DNA of 64,000 nucleotides from JAWKUK01 sp964402175 (lineage in GTDB: Bacteria > Planctomycetota > UBA1135 > GCA-002686595): the NCBI GenBank assembly GCA_964402175.1, contig CAYOBN010000003.1, positions 99,769 through 163,768 on the forward strand, read 5' to 3'. The translations under genes were made by a program, and so were the position numbers. Positions 35,675 to 46,200 of this stretch are shown here, piece by piece (within the stretch, counting starts at the first letter, position 1; the number at the start of each line of letters is the position of its first letter). The notes under the pieces are model-generated. The model was not told the DNA's origin. It saw only the letters and a list, made by a program, of their open reading frames with translations, and ran no database searches.

Positions 35675-38466
35675 GACCCGTCGCCGTCAGGCTCTGCTTC
35701 GGCCGCGGCGCCCGCGGAGGGGGCCTTCTTCTTGGCGCTCTTCTTGCTGGCGCTCTTCTTGCTGGCAGCCTTCTTGCTCGCGCCCTTCTTGCTGCTCGCC
35801 TTCTTCGCGGCTTTGGCCTTCGTCTCGGTACCTGACGCCGCGCCCTCCCCGGAAGCCGCCGCTTTACGCACGGCCTTCTTGTTGCGCGCGCCGCCCTTCG
35901 AGCCTTGGCGCTCGCGCGCAGCAGCCAACAGCTCGAGGGCCTGCGGCACCGTCAGCGTGAGCGGGTCCTCCATCGTCCGCGGCAACGATGCGTTCACCTC
36001 GCCATCGGTGATGTAGGGGCCGTAGCGGCCTTTGTTGAGCGTGATCGAGCGCCCACCGAGCTCGGTGACGTTCTCGTACACCTTCAGCGGCTCCGCAGTC
36101 GCGCGTGCGCGGCCGCGTTTCTCCTGCGCCAGCAGCTCGAGCGCGCGCGACAGGTCGATCTGGAGCAGGTGATCCCCCGCGCCGAGCGAGCGTGTGTCGC
36201 TGCCGCGTTTGATGTACGGGCCGTAGCGGCCGTTGTACGCGACGATGTCGACACCGTGTTCGTCCTGCCCGATCGTGCGCGGCAGCGACGCGAGCTGGAT
36301 CGCGGTCTCGAGATCGAGCGTCTCGGGCGCCATGCCCTTGAGCAGCGACACCATCTTCGGCTTCTCGTCGTCGTCGGGCGTGCCGACCTGCACGTAGGGT
36401 CCGTAGCGGCCCGTCTTGACGAAGATCGGCTTACCCGATTCCGGGTGGTGCCCGAGGGGTTTGTCGCCCTGCTCCTTCGCTGCAAGGAGCTGCTCTGCGA
36501 CTTCGACCGTGAGCTCGTCGGGACACGTTTGATCGGGGATCTGCGCGGTCGCTTCTTCGCGCTGCACGAACGGACCGAAGCGGCCGACGCGCACGATCAC
36601 GTCGCGGCCTGCGCCGTCCTTGCCGATCGGGATCGAACAGATCGTGCGCGCGTCGATCGCTTCGACCTTGGTGTCGAGCAATGGCCGCAGGCCAGGGGCG
36701 TGCTCCATGCCGCGGTCGTAGAAGTCCCGCAGGTAAGGCAGGATCTGGTCCTCACCGCGCGAGATCGCGTCGAGGCGCTCCTCCATCTTCGCGGTGAACC
36801 GCGAGTCGATGAGGTGCGAGAGGTGCTGCTCCATCAGCGCGACCACGGCGAACGCCGTGAACGTCGGGACGAGCGCGGTGCCCTTCTTGAAGCTGTACTC
36901 GCGCCGGAGGATCGTGTCGATGATCGACGCGTACGTCGAAGGACGCCCGATGCCCTCCTCTTCGAGCAGCTTCACGAGCGTCGCTTCCGTGAGCCGCGCC
37001 GGCGGCGTCGTGTGGTGCTCCTCGGCGGTGAGGTCGGTCGCGGAGAGAGGGTCACCCTCCGCGACGGGCGGCAGGAGCTTCTCGTCGGCTTCCTCCGCCT
37101 CCGCGGGCTCGTCGGAGTCCTCGACGTAGGCCTTCAAGAAGCCCATGAAGTCGATGACCTGACCCGTGGCCTGGAAGACCGCCTCCGAGGCGCCCGCGCG
37201 GCCGCCGACGCGCAGTGTCATGCGACGCCCGCGCGCGTCTTTCATCTGCGACGCCAAGGTGCGCTTCACGACCAGGTCGTAGATGCGCGCTTCATCGACG
37301 CCCAGCGTGGCGCGGATCGAGTCCACGGACACGATGGACTCGCCCGCGGGGCGGATCGCTTCGTGCGCCTCTTGCGCGTTCTGCACCTTGCTGCGGTAGG
37401 TCCGCGGCGAGGACGGCAAGAACTCGGCGCCGTACGTGTCTTGAATGGTGCGCCGCGCCAGCTCGATCGCCGCCGTCGACAGAACGACCGAGTCCGTACG
37501 CATGTACGTGATGTAGCCGTTCTCGTAGAGGCGCTGCGCGGCGCGCATCGTGCGCTTCGCGTCGAAGCGCAGCTTGCGGTTGCCTTCTTGCTGCAGCGTC
37601 GACGTCGTGAACGGCGGCGCAGGCGAGCGCGTGAAGGGTTTCTCTTCCGCAGAGAGCACTTCGAACGGCTGGCCGCGCAGGCCCTCGACGAGGCTCGCCG
37701 CACGTGCGGAGTCGACAAGCAAAACGTCGGCGCGCGCCAGCTTGCCGGTATCGGGGTCGAAGTCCTTGCCGGACGCAACGCGCTTGCCGTCCAGAGAGAC
37801 CAAGCGCGCTTCGAACGAGCGCGCGTGCTCCGTGCGGAACGTCGCGACGACGTCCCAGAACTCGGCCGAGCGGAACCGCATCCGCGCGCGCTCGCGATCG
37901 ACGAGCAGCTTGATCGCGACGCTCTGCACGCGCCCTGCAGAGAGGCGCGGGCCGATCTTCCGCCACAGGACCGGCGAGACCTCGTAGCCGTACAGGCGGT
38001 CGATGATGCGGCGCCCCTCCTGGGCCTCGACGAGCGCCGTGTCGATCTCGCGCGTCGCCTTCACGGCCTCGAGGATCGCGGTCTTCGTGATCTCGTGGAA
38101 CACCATCCGCCGGTACGGGACCTTGGGCTTCAGGACCTCGACGAGGTGCCACGAGATCGCCTCTCCTTCGCGGTCTTCGTCAGTCGCCAGCAGGAGCTCG
38201 TCGACGTTCTTCAGGGCCGCGCGCAGCTCCGCGATCTTCTTCTTCTTGTCGGGCTGAATGATGTAGAGGGGCTTGAAGTCGTGCGCGACGTCGACCCCGA
38301 GCCGGGCCCAGGCCTCGCCCTTGTGCTCCGCCGGGACCTCCGCGGCGTTGGCGGGCAGGTCGCGGACGTGCCCGATGCTCGATTCGACGACGTAGTCGCC
38401 CCCGAGGAACTTCTTCAGGGTCTTCGCCTTGGTGGGCGACTCGACGATGACGAGCGTCTTCGGCAT
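35671..38466 (-). CDS. topA: DNA topoisomerase I
   Basis: The 931-residue type IA topoisomerase starts PKTLVIVESPTKAKTLKKFLGG (TOPRIM) with the acidic DEDREGE motif. Catalytic Tyr321 lies in YITYMRTDSV, and the GRPSTYASIIDTI motif follows. In place of classical C-terminal zinc fingers there are four GRYGPYV/GRFGPF-type repeats at about 620-870. These are followed by a Lys/Ala/Ser-rich tail of about 50 residues (KKASSKKGASKK), a histone-H1-like DNA-contact extension. It relaxes negative supercoils. ATG 38466 has a CCCCTGG stretch but no strong Shine-Dalgarno. Confidence 0.97.
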   Translation of the reverse strand: MPKTLVIVESPTKAKTLKKFLGGDYVVESSIGHVRDLPANAAEVPAEHKGEAWARLGVDVAHDFKPLYIIQPDKKKKIAELRAALKNVDELLLATDEDREGEAISWHLVEVLKPKVPYRRMVFHEITKTAILEAVKATREIDTALVEAQEGRRIIDRLYGYEVSPVLWRKIGPRLSAGRVQSVAIKLLVDRERARMRFRSAEFWDVVATFRTEHARSFEARLVSLDGKRVASGKDFDPDTGKLARADVLLVDSARAASLVEGLRGQPFEVLSAEEKPFTRSPAPPFTTSTLQQEGNRKLRFDAKRTMRAAQRLYENGYITYMRTDSVVLSTAAIELARRTIQDTYGAEFLPSSPRTYRSKVQNAQEAHEAIRPAGESIVSVDSIRATLGVDEARIYDLVVKRTLASQMKDARGRRMTLRVGGRAGASEAVFQATGQVIDFMGFLKAYVEDSDEPAEAEEADEKLLPPVAEGDPLSATDLTAEEHHTTPPARLTEATLVKLLEEEGIGRPSTYASIIDTILRREYSFKKGTALVPTFTAFAVVALMEQHLSHLIDSRFTAKMEERLDAISRGEDQILPYLRDFYDRGMEHAPGLRPLLDTKVEAIDARTICSIPIGKDGAGRDVIVRVGRFGPFVQREEATAQIPDQTCPDELTVEVAEQLLAAKEQGDKPLGHHPESGKPIFVKTGRYGPYVQVGTPDDDEKPKMVSLLKGMAPETLDLETAIQLASLPRTIGQDEHGVDIVAYNGRYGPYIKRGSDTRSLGAGDHLLQIDLSRALELLAQEKRGRARATAEPLKVYENVTELGGRSITLNKGRYGPYITDGEVNASLPRTMEDPLTLTVPQALELLAAARERQGSKGGARNKKAVRKAAASGEGAASGTETKAKAAKKASSKKGASKKAASKKSASKKSAKKKAPSAGAAAEAEPDGDGS

Positions 38467-38773
38467 GCCAGGGGAGCGGGCGCAGGGTCGGCGGGGGGAA
38501 GCGGGGGGAAGGAGCGGGGGGGCCGCGCCCGCCGGGTCGGGGCGGGGATTCTAGGCAGCACCCCGGCCCGCCGTGGGACGCCTTCGGTTCTCCGCGCCAG
38601 TTCTTGACGCTGGAACCCTGGAAAGATCTGAGCGAGCCCCCATACTCAGGGGATCAAGGCGCTGGCCCCGCGACGGGTCGCCGCCCCCCTCCCCGCGCGC
38701 GTGCGAGCCCCCGTTTCCACGGACTTCGCCCCGCAGCGCATCCTCGACCGCCCCCCGGGCGATTCCCCCGGCG
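38467..38773. other. divergent intergenic region between topA and folE2
   Basis: This 307-bp region should hold both promoters. A TTGACG hexamer occurs at 38604-38609 on the plus strand but I see no well-spaced -10 partner. The topA-proximal half is a G-run-rich tract (near 38470-38530). Open frames extending folE2 upstream are arginine/proline-rich and not credible. Confidence 0.35.
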
Positions 38774-39718
38774 ATGATTCAGGACAGCCAGCCCACGGCC
38801 CCCGCGAGCGGGACCGACCCCCGCCCGAACCAGAAACAGGGGCAGGCCGTCGGCCGCCCCACGCGCAAGGTGCAGCCTGCGAACGAGCGCCGCGCGCGCG
38901 ACCCGAAGCTGGAGCATCGGGGCATCCCCGATGTCCAGGGCCGCGGGGATACCCGCGGGATCCCGCTGCAGCGCGCCGGGGTCACGGGTCTGCGCTACCC
39001 CGCAACCGCGATCGACCCGAAGGGCATCGAGCGCCCGACGATCGCCTCGCTCGAGCTCTCGGTCTCGGTGCCGGCGGAGTCGAAAGGCACCCACATGAGC
39101 CGCTTCGTGCAGCTCATCCAGGAAGACTCGCGCCAGATGAGCGCGGACTCGGTCGTCTCCGTCGCCCGCCGCATGCGCGACCTGCTCGACGCGGAGTCGG
39201 GGCGCATCGAGGTGCGCTTCCCGCTCTTCTTCGAGCGCGCGGCGCCTGTCAGCGGTGCGACGGGCATGGTCGACGTCGGCTGCGGCCTCACGGTCGAGCT
39301 GCACGGTGACACCCTCGACCTCGTCGAGCGCGTGGAGGTCACCGTCACGAGCCTCTGCCCGTGCAGCAAGGAGATCAGCGACTACGGCGCGCACAACCAG
39401 CGCGGGATCTTGACCGTCGAAGTGCGCACGACCCGCGGCGCGGACGGCCAACCGCAGACGATCCCCGTCGGTGAGCTCATCGATGCCGCCGAAGACTCGG
39501 CTTCGTGCCGCGTGTATCCGGTGCTGAAGCGCCCGGACGAGCGCTGGGTCACGATGGAAGCCTACGAGAACCCGGTGTTCGTCGAGGACATGGTGCGCGG
39601 CGTTGCGCAGCGCCTCATGGAGGACGAGCGTGTCGCGTGGTTCCACGTGCACGCGCGGAACCTCGAGAGCATCCACGGCCACGACGCATTCGCCGAGACC
39701 GAGTGGCGCCGCGCCTGA
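38774..39718 (+). CDS. folE2: GTP cyclohydrolase I type IB (FolE2)
   Basis: The 314-residue protein matches FolE2/COG1469: PDVQGRGDTRGIPLQRAGV, HMSRFVQLIQE, the metal-binding Cys195 in TSLCPCSKEISDYGAHNQR, and HVHARNLESIHGHDAFAE. FolE2 converts GTP to 7,8-dihydroneopterin triphosphate, the first step of folate and queuosine precursor synthesis, using Zn, Mn or Fe. In other bacteria it is often zinc-regulated, though no Zur box is evident here. ATG 38774 gives about 30 residues of low-complexity leader before the conserved part. Confidence 0.93.
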   Translation: MIQDSQPTAPASGTDPRPNQKQGQAVGRPTRKVQPANERRARDPKLEHRGIPDVQGRGDTRGIPLQRAGVTGLRYPATAIDPKGIERPTIASLELSVSVPAESKGTHMSRFVQLIQEDSRQMSADSVVSVARRMRDLLDAESGRIEVRFPLFFERAAPVSGATGMVDVGCGLTVELHGDTLDLVERVEVTVTSLCPCSKEISDYGAHNQRGILTVEVRTTRGADGQPQTIPVGELIDAAEDSASCRVYPVLKRPDERWVTMEAYENPVFVEDMVRGVAQRLMEDERVAWFHVHARNLESIHGHDAFAETEWRRA

Positions 39719-39727
39719 CGCGCGCGC

Positions 39728-40345
39728 TCAAGGAACCGCGAAACCGACCTCCCGCAGGAGCGCCGCGACGGCGATCAGCGGGAGGCCTTCGATTCCAGTG
39801 GGATCTGCGCCCTCGATGCGCGTGAAGAGCGCGATGCCGAGGTCCTCGATGCGGTACCCACCCGCGCAGTCGTAGGGGGCGGCGCGCTCGACGTAGGCTG
39901 CGGCCTCGGCCGCGGAGAACGCGCGCATCGTGAGCCGTTGCTCGTCGAGGTGCTCGCGACAGCACCCGGTTCGTGCGTCGAGCAGCACGATCCCGCCGAA
40001 GAGGCTGTGCGTCCGCCCGGCCAGCTCCAGGAGCTGCGCGACGTTGCGGGCTGCGTCGCCCGGTTTGTCGAGGCGTCGCGCGCTCCCGTCGGCGCCCTCG
40101 ACGACACACACCTGGTCTCCGCCCAAGATCCACGCGCCGGGGTGCGTACGCGCGACCGCCTGCGCCTTCGCGCGAGCGAGCGCGAGCGCATAACCGCGCG
40201 GCCCGAGCTGGTCCCACAGCGGATCGAAGCTGCGCTCGTCGACGCCGGGCGCGGCGACCTCGAACGGCACACCGAGGCGCGCGAGCAGCGCCGCGCGGTA
40301 GCGGGAGGTCGATGCGAGGACGAGGGGTCGGGCCGCAGCGGTCAT
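39728..40345 (-). CDS. maf: Maf-family nucleotide pyrophosphatase
   Basis: The 205-residue protein has LVLASTSRYRAALLARLGVPF (Maf N-terminal SxSxxR), GVDERSF, the conserved GGDQV acidic site and GGYRIEDLGIALFTRIEG. Maf proteins hydrolyse non-canonical nucleoside triphosphates (YceF and YhdE types) and in some bacteria affect septation. Residue choice resembles the YceF/m7GTP group, which is inference. ATG 40345 starts just before the motif. It is convergent with folE2 (9 bp apart) and divergent from the Ig-like protein gene. Confidence 0.9.
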   Translation of the reverse strand: MTAAARPLVLASTSRYRAALLARLGVPFEVAAPGVDERSFDPLWDQLGPRGYALALARAKAQAVARTHPGAWILGGDQVCVVEGADGSARRLDKPGDAARNVAQLLELAGRTHSLFGGIVLLDARTGCCREHLDEQRLTMRAFSAAEAAAYVERAAPYDCAGGYRIEDLGIALFTRIEGADPTGIEGLPLIAVAALLREVGFAVP

Positions 40346-40446
40346 CCGCGCAGGATGCCGAATGCCGCGCCGCGAGCGGATTTGCGAACCCTGTTCCAGG
40401 GCCGAAATCACGGGCCTTGGCGTGGATACCGAGCCGCGCGGATTGG

Positions 40447-40452
40447 TACACC
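40447..40452 (+). promoter_or_regulatory. -10-like TACACC, 8 nt before ATG 40461
   Basis: TACACC lies 8 nt before the start codon with no Shine-Dalgarno, a candidate leaderless promoter. The sixth base is C rather than T. Confidence 0.35.
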
Positions 40453-40460
40453 GGTCTGCG

Positions 40461-41486
40461 ATGACCCGTCAGACCTGGCTGCCGCTCGTGCTCGGACTGG
40501 CCGCGCTCGCCGTGGGCCTCGGCGCGTGGCTCGCGGCCAGCAAATCGGACGGGGGGGTCAGCGGCGGAGCCTCCGAGGCCCTCGAGCCCGAGCCGCTCGC
40601 GCCGACGCCGCCTGGGCCGGACGCCGCCCCCGCGGCCCGCTTGGAGCCCGGACCGGTCCGCCAGGGGGCGAGTGAACCCGAGCGCGCCGCCGCGCCGGAG
40701 CGCCCCGACCTCGCGCCGACGCCGCTCGTCGTGCGGGCCCTCGACGGCACCACCGGTGCGCCCGTCGCCGCGTTCTTCGTGACGGTGCTGCCCGAGGGGG
40801 TGTACGCCCAGGGCCGGCGCGGGACCGCGGAGCTGCGGGGCCTCGCCGCCGGCGACGTGACGCTGCAGGTCGAGGGGCCCGAACACGGGCCCGCGGTCGC
40901 GCTGGTCAGTCTGCCGACGGACAGGACCGTCGAGGTGCGCCTCCCCCAGCGGCCAGGGCTGCGCGGCACGGTGCGCTTCGCCGACGCGCGCCCGGCCGCC
41001 GACGTCAGCTTGCGGCTCGAACCGCCGCCTCCGCCCGGCGCGGCGCCCTACGTCACCCTCGCCAAGACCGACGCCGAGGGCCGCTTCCGCTTCGCGCCCC
41101 TCCCGGAGGGCGAGTACACGCTGAAGCTGGAGCACCTCTCGCTGCCCCCGGTGCCGCTCGGCCCGTTCTCCGTGAAGCAGGGTCTCTGCGACGTGCCCGA
41201 GGTCTACCTCGAAGCGGGGGCGCGGCTCGAGCTCTTCGTGAGCGACGCCCAAGGGGCGGCGCGACCGAGCGCTCTGATCGTCATCGCGCCCGCGGAGGGC
41301 ACGGCGTTGCGCCGCTACACGGGTCCTGACGGAGACGTCACGCTCGAACCGCTCGCTCCAGGACGTTACACCATCAATTTGCCCGCACAGGACGGGGCCC
41401 CGGAGCAGTCGCGTGAGGTCGAGCTCACGCTCGGGCTGCGCCGGGAGTCGTTTGTCCTGGGTGGCACCCAAGAGGACGGCCGGTGA
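40461..41486 (+). CDS. membrane-anchored carboxypeptidase-regulatory-like (Ig-fold) protein
   Basis: The 341-residue protein has an N-terminal membrane span (WLPLVLGLAALAVGLGAWLAA), a Pro/Ala/Glu linker to about residue 85, and then three transthyretin/CarboxypepD_reg-like beta domains. Visible repeats are RGTAELRGLAAGDVTLQV, LRGTVRFADARPAADVSLRL with TDAEGRFRFAPLPEGEYTL, and GDVTLEPLAPGRYTINL. It likely projects into the periplasm as a non-enzymatic binding or structural protein. The stop overlaps an in-frame GTG of the next gene, so the two are linked. Confidence 0.82.
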   Translation: MTRQTWLPLVLGLAALAVGLGAWLAASKSDGGVSGGASEALEPEPLAPTPPGPDAAPAARLEPGPVRQGASEPERAAAPERPDLAPTPLVVRALDGTTGAPVAAFFVTVLPEGVYAQGRRGTAELRGLAAGDVTLQVEGPEHGPAVALVSLPTDRTVEVRLPQRPGLRGTVRFADARPAADVSLRLEPPPPPGAAPYVTLAKTDAEGRFRFAPLPEGEYTLKLEHLSLPPVPLGPFSVKQGLCDVPEVYLEAGARLELFVSDAQGAARPSALIVIAPAEGTALRRYTGPDGDVTLEPLAPGRYTINLPAQDGAPEQSREVELTLGLRRESFVLGGTQEDGR

Positions 41487-41557
41487 CCCCGGCGGTCCGC
41501 CGTTTTCCCGAGGCCGACCCTCGCCCCGCGCTCGACCGCCGGGCCCCCACCGCACCG

Positions 41558-42826
41558 ATGACCTCTCTCTCTCGCTCCGCACTGCTCCTTCTGGCGACGC
41601 TCGCCCTCGCGGCGTGCAACGACGACGACAACGCGACGACGAACCCGCCGATCATCCAGCCCCCCGATCCGCACGCCGCGCTGTCGAACATCGACACGAC
41701 GGGCGGAGCCGAGGGCATCGTCGAGCTGCCGACTACGGTCCCGGCGGTGGTGCGCGACGTGTTTGCGCGGTACTCGCAGCTCACGATGCCGAACGGCAAG
41801 CGCGTGCACGTCCTCGCCCAGTCCGGCGTGAGCGACGAGCTGCACGTGCGCGTGCGGCGTGTGCTCGACCAGCACCTGACGAGCTTGCCGGGTTCGACGT
41901 TCGGCGCCGACAAGACCGCGCTGCGCAACGCGCTCGGCGATGGGAAAGCGACGTTCGCGCTCTTCCGCGACGCGGCTTCGGCGGATCCGACCTCGGCCGA
42001 GGTGACCGCGTTCGCGACGGTCTTCGAGGGTTACGGCCAGCTCATCGCGGCCGACTCGATCGTCGAAGGCACGCCGGAGTACCTGCAGGCGAGCCCCGCG
42101 CTCGACACGACGCTCTCGACGACCGCGCGCTTCATCCTGCGCGCGGGCGGCGCAGAAGCCGCGACCTACCGCGACGCCATCGCGGTGCGCGCTGCTGCAG
42201 CCGAAGCCGCGTCGCTGTACACCCCCGCCCCGAGCACCCAAGACGCCGCAGGCGACTTCCTCGCGCGCACGCTCGAGGTGTACTACGGCGTCTGGGGCCA
42301 CGACCCGCTCGGCAACGGCCGCGCGGGCGTCGATGACGTGTACGCGTTCTCCGAGCGCCTCACGATGGAGGTCGGCGATCCGCAGACGTTGACCCTCCTC
42401 GAAGGCTTCTTCCCGAGCTTCCACACCTACGCCGCGTTCCTCATCGATGGCTTCGCGGGCACGTTCGAGACCGACTTCGATCCGGCGATGCCGTACACGC
42501 ATCGCTCGCGTTACCTGTCGCGCGTCGGCCTGCGCGGCGCCGTCAGCGCGCGCATCAACGGCAACAACTACGGCGGCCGCTACCGCGGCGCCGAGGGTGA
42601 CCTGACGGTCTACGGCGCGGGCGGCGACGACGTCATCGAAGGCGGCAGCATCGGCGGCAACGACATCGCGATCTACAGCGGACCCTCGACCGAATACCTG
42701 ATCACTCCCTCGCCGCTCGGCGGAGGCGCGACCCAGGTGCTCGACACGATCCAGAACCGCGACGGCGTCGACCAACTGCGCTTCATCGAGCGTCTGCAGT
42801 TCAGCGACACGACCATCGACCTCTGA
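41558..42826 (+). CDS. lipoprotein with C-terminal RTX-like acidic repeat
   Basis: ATG 41558 begins a lipoprotein signal (MTSLSRSALLLLATLALAAC) and gives 422 residues; an alternative GTG 41483 overlaps the upstream stop. The middle (about 40-320) is helical with many acidic residues and no recognised family. The C-terminal ~80 residues (YRGAEGDLTVYGAGGDDVIEGG, GNDIAIYSGP, RFIERLQFSDTTIDL) resemble RTX/haemolysin-type calcium-binding repeats. They recur almost unchanged at 49.4 kb. The protein is lipid-anchored and presumably on the outer membrane. Confidence 0.8.
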   Translation: MTSLSRSALLLLATLALAACNDDDNATTNPPIIQPPDPHAALSNIDTTGGAEGIVELPTTVPAVVRDVFARYSQLTMPNGKRVHVLAQSGVSDELHVRVRRVLDQHLTSLPGSTFGADKTALRNALGDGKATFALFRDAASADPTSAEVTAFATVFEGYGQLIAADSIVEGTPEYLQASPALDTTLSTTARFILRAGGAEAATYRDAIAVRAAAAEAASLYTPAPSTQDAAGDFLARTLEVYYGVWGHDPLGNGRAGVDDVYAFSERLTMEVGDPQTLTLLEGFFPSFHTYAAFLIDGFAGTFETDFDPAMPYTHRSRYLSRVGLRGAVSARINGNNYGGRYRGAEGDLTVYGAGGDDVIEGGSIGGNDIAIYSGPSTEYLITPSPLGGGATQVLDTIQNRDGVDQLRFIERLQFSDTTIDL

Positions 42827-42934
42827 GCTCGCCGCCGCCTGGGGCATGTGCAAGCCCCAACGCGGAGGAACCCTGCGCGAAGAAACCCAGCGCGGAGGCC
42901 CTCGAGAATCAACGAGGACCACCTCCGCGCCGCG
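42571..42934 (+). repeat. direct repeat copy A (lipoprotein tail plus 3' flank)
   Basis: These 364 bp cover the last ~85 codons of the lipoprotein gene and about 108 bp beyond its stop. They match 49443-49791 nearly base for base, with a few substitutions and one ~15-bp indel in the flank. The flank, read on the minus strand, also resembles the 3' end of the saccharopine-dehydrogenase-like gene at 57.1 kb. Confidence 0.9.
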
Positions 42935-43235
42935 CCCCCCCTGGGGCGCACCTTTCCTGCCTGCCCGCAGGTCCCGATCGCGCCGCAGAGCGGCGCGCAA
43001 TCATTCTTGGGGACGCTTGGGGCCTCGCAGGAGTCGAGAGACCAGCGAGGCTCGCCCCCAGACACCGCCTCTTCGGCTCCCGCGATCGCCCGACCTGGTT
43101 GGGAGGCTGCATGAAACCGTGGGACCGCTCTCCTACCTGCCGGTCGTCGCACTGGAGGGATGACGGCTCCGCTCCGGTGTGGTGGGATGGAATACACCCC
43201 TGAGTGAGCTCGCCAGCGAGCGCGCCGGAACGAGG
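42935..43235. other. leader region of the FG-GAP gene
   Basis: This is non-coding between repeat A and the FG-GAP gene. TACACC at 43193-43198 could be a -10; GGAACGAGG directly before ATG 43236 is a plausible Shine-Dalgarno. No other structure was seen. Confidence 0.35.
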
Positions 43236-46200
43236 ATGCCCATGCCTGCCCTACCCATCGCCCTCTTGACCGCTGGGCTCTGCGCGGTCGACGCACCCGT
43301 CCTGCTCGTATCGACGTCGGGCGAGGTCTTCCGGTCGAAGACGGGGGCGCTGCTCGCTGACCTCACGCCCGTGGTTCAACTGCCTGTACGACCGCTCGCC
43401 GTCGAGCTCTCTGCGTCGTCCCGCACGCTCTGGTGCGTCTTCGCTGAGTCCCCCGCTGGTCCCTTGTTTGCAGCGCGCGTGGACCAGACGACAGGCGAGC
43501 TCTCGGCACGCACAGGAGCTCTGCCGTGCGCTCAGGTGAGCGACATTGCGGCTCCCCTCGAAGGACAGCGCTGGTTCGTGGCCGAGCCCTTCGGTGCCGA
43601 CACGCGGCTCTGGCAGGGTGACCTTCCGCACGGTGAGCTATCCCTCTTCACCACCCTGGTCGGCCGATCCGGGGTGACAGGACTCAGCTTCGACGTGGAC
43701 GGTCGCTTGCTCGCCTACGACGCCGCGCAGCAGGTCGTCATCGCGATCGACACCGTGAGCGGTGCGGAGACCATGGTCGGTGCGACGCACCTCATCGCCG
43801 CGACGCCGCGGGGCCTGGATCTCGACCCCAGTACCGGGAAATTGTTCGGGCTCTTCTCCGCGCCCGGTGTGCGCGCGCGGCTCGGGACCGTGGATCCCGC
43901 TTCAGGTCGAGCCGAGCTCGTTGCGGCTTGGCTCGACCAGGACGCCCCCCTCCTCGCTCTGGAGCGGTCGACGATGGCCATCGGGTCGCCTTCCGTGCCG
44001 TGGACGAGCCCAGCGCTGACCCACTTACGCGGCTCGGAGCGCATCGAAGCGAACGATCTGCTGCTCGAGGCGACGGGGCTCCCGACGCAGTCGTTCGGGC
44101 TCTTCCTCGCAAGCTCGCGTCACGTTCCGCCTCCCGCGACGTCGCCTGGCGGGTTGTGCCTCGCCCCCCCACTCGCGAGGCTCGCAGGCGCACCGGGGCA
44201 GCTCCTGCCGACCGGCCCTAACGGGCGTATGCGGCGAGCGCTCGACGTGGACGCGCTCCGCGCGGCAGGGGTCCTCGACCCCACTGCGTCGAGCGCCATC
44301 GTGCACTTCCAAGCCTGGGCCCGAGCCGGAGTTGCCGGCCCGACGTTCGCGCGCCCCGTCAGTGCATCGCTGACCGAGCGCGACCCGGGACCAATCGATC
44401 GTTTCCCCGCCGAGAGCACGCCTGAACCGGGGACTGCAGCTCGAGGTGATGTCGACGGAGACGGCGACATCGACATCGTGTACTCGGTCAACAACTTCGG
44501 CGCGCTCCTGGGACGCAACGATGGCGGTGGGAACTTCACTTGGAGCTCTACGGTGATCCTAGGTCAGTACCCCGCCTTCCTCGAGCTGATGGACATCGAT
44601 GGGGACAACGACCTCGACCTCGTCTGGACCTCGGCGCTCGGGGGCATGTGCGTCGCGCGCAACGATGGCACGGGCAACTTCACCCCAGCCGAGTGCTGGT
44701 ACGCCTGCATCGCCATGCCGGGTGTACGCAGAGCGGACATCGATGGCGACGGACGCATCGACCTCTGTTACGCCTGTACGGCGGGTGCACGCCTCATCGT
44801 GCACTACGGCGCGGCGACGGGCTTCGCTCCTCCCCGCGCCTACGACACGCTCGCGGACTCGACGAGCCCTGCGGTCCATGACATCGGTCAGGATGGACGC
44901 CTGGACCTCATCCTTCCCCTGCGCAACTCGGGGAGTCTTCGAGTGCTCAGGAATCTCGATGGCCGGACCTTCGAAGCGCTCGCACATGTGCCGACCGGTA
45001 CGAGCCCAACCGACTGCGCGGTCATCGATTTGCTGCCGACACCTGGCCCAGAGATCGTCACGTGGAGCACGACGGAGCATACGTTGACGATCCACTCGGG
45101 TGCCGCGGGTGTGACTCTGCCGATCCTCGCCACTGCTTCGATCCCCGAGCTCTCGTCTCGACCCAGGTTCCTCGACCTGGATCGGGACGGGATCCTCGAT
45201 CTCTCGGTCGCCGGCGGATTCGGAGTGCTGACGTTGCGGCACGACGGTCTTGGCCAGTTCACCCCCACTTGGAATCTCGAGACCACGATGGGTTCAGGGC
45301 AGATGACGACCCTCGCGGACTTCGATGCTGACGGTTGGGTCGACGCGTTCTGCACTGGCAACGCAGCCAAAGCGCGGGCCCTCGTCCGAGGTAGCGCCCA
45401 GATCTGGCCTGCGCCGAGGACGCGCGTGCCGATCCCGCAAGGAAGCTGGCTGCGCTGCGTCAGCGATCTCGATGGCGACGGATTGGCGGACATCCTCACG
45501 GCGAGCGCGAGCGAGATGTACGCGCTGCGTGGCGAAGGAGCCCTGCAATTCGCTCCACCCGTCGTCTCTCCGCCCCTCAGCACACAGGGTCCGTTGGTCG
45601 CAGCTGATTTCGACGCCGATGGTGACCTCGACCTCGCTTCGCTCGGAGCGAACGGGCTCCGCGTGCAAGCGAACCTGGGTGGCCTGCGCTTCGGCGTCGT
45701 TCGAGAGTTCCCGACACCCTACGCCACTGCGACCCTGGATCTCGGTGACATCGACCGCGACGGAGATATCGACATCGTGACGGTGGGAACGAACACCGTC
45801 AGCCTCCGCCTGAACGCCGGCGATGGGAGCTTCCCGTTCCTGTACGACCACTTCGTGGGCGCAGGGTTGTCCGCGGTGAAGGTCGTTGACCTCGACGCCG
45901 ACGGATGGCTGGATGTGCTCGTCGCATCGGGCGTGAACCGCTTCATCCACGTCTTCTACAACGATGGACAAGGAGGTCTCCTTCCCGCAGTCAGTCCGGT
46001 GCCGACCACGGCGACAGCGCGCGTGTCGAGCTACCACGTTCCAGTCGCCGATCTCGACGACGACGGTCTGTTGGACATCGTTGCGACGAACGTGTTCCTC
46101 AATCAGGGAGGACGACGTCCATTCCGCGAAGTGGTCACGAGCCCGGGCTGGAGGTTCTACGAGGACCGTTTGACGCTCGCGGACTTCGACGGTGACGGCT

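Noticed and set aside
38604..38630. TTGACG as -35 of a sigma-70 promoter for folE2
   Set aside because: No TANNNT-like -10 at 16-18 bp was found.
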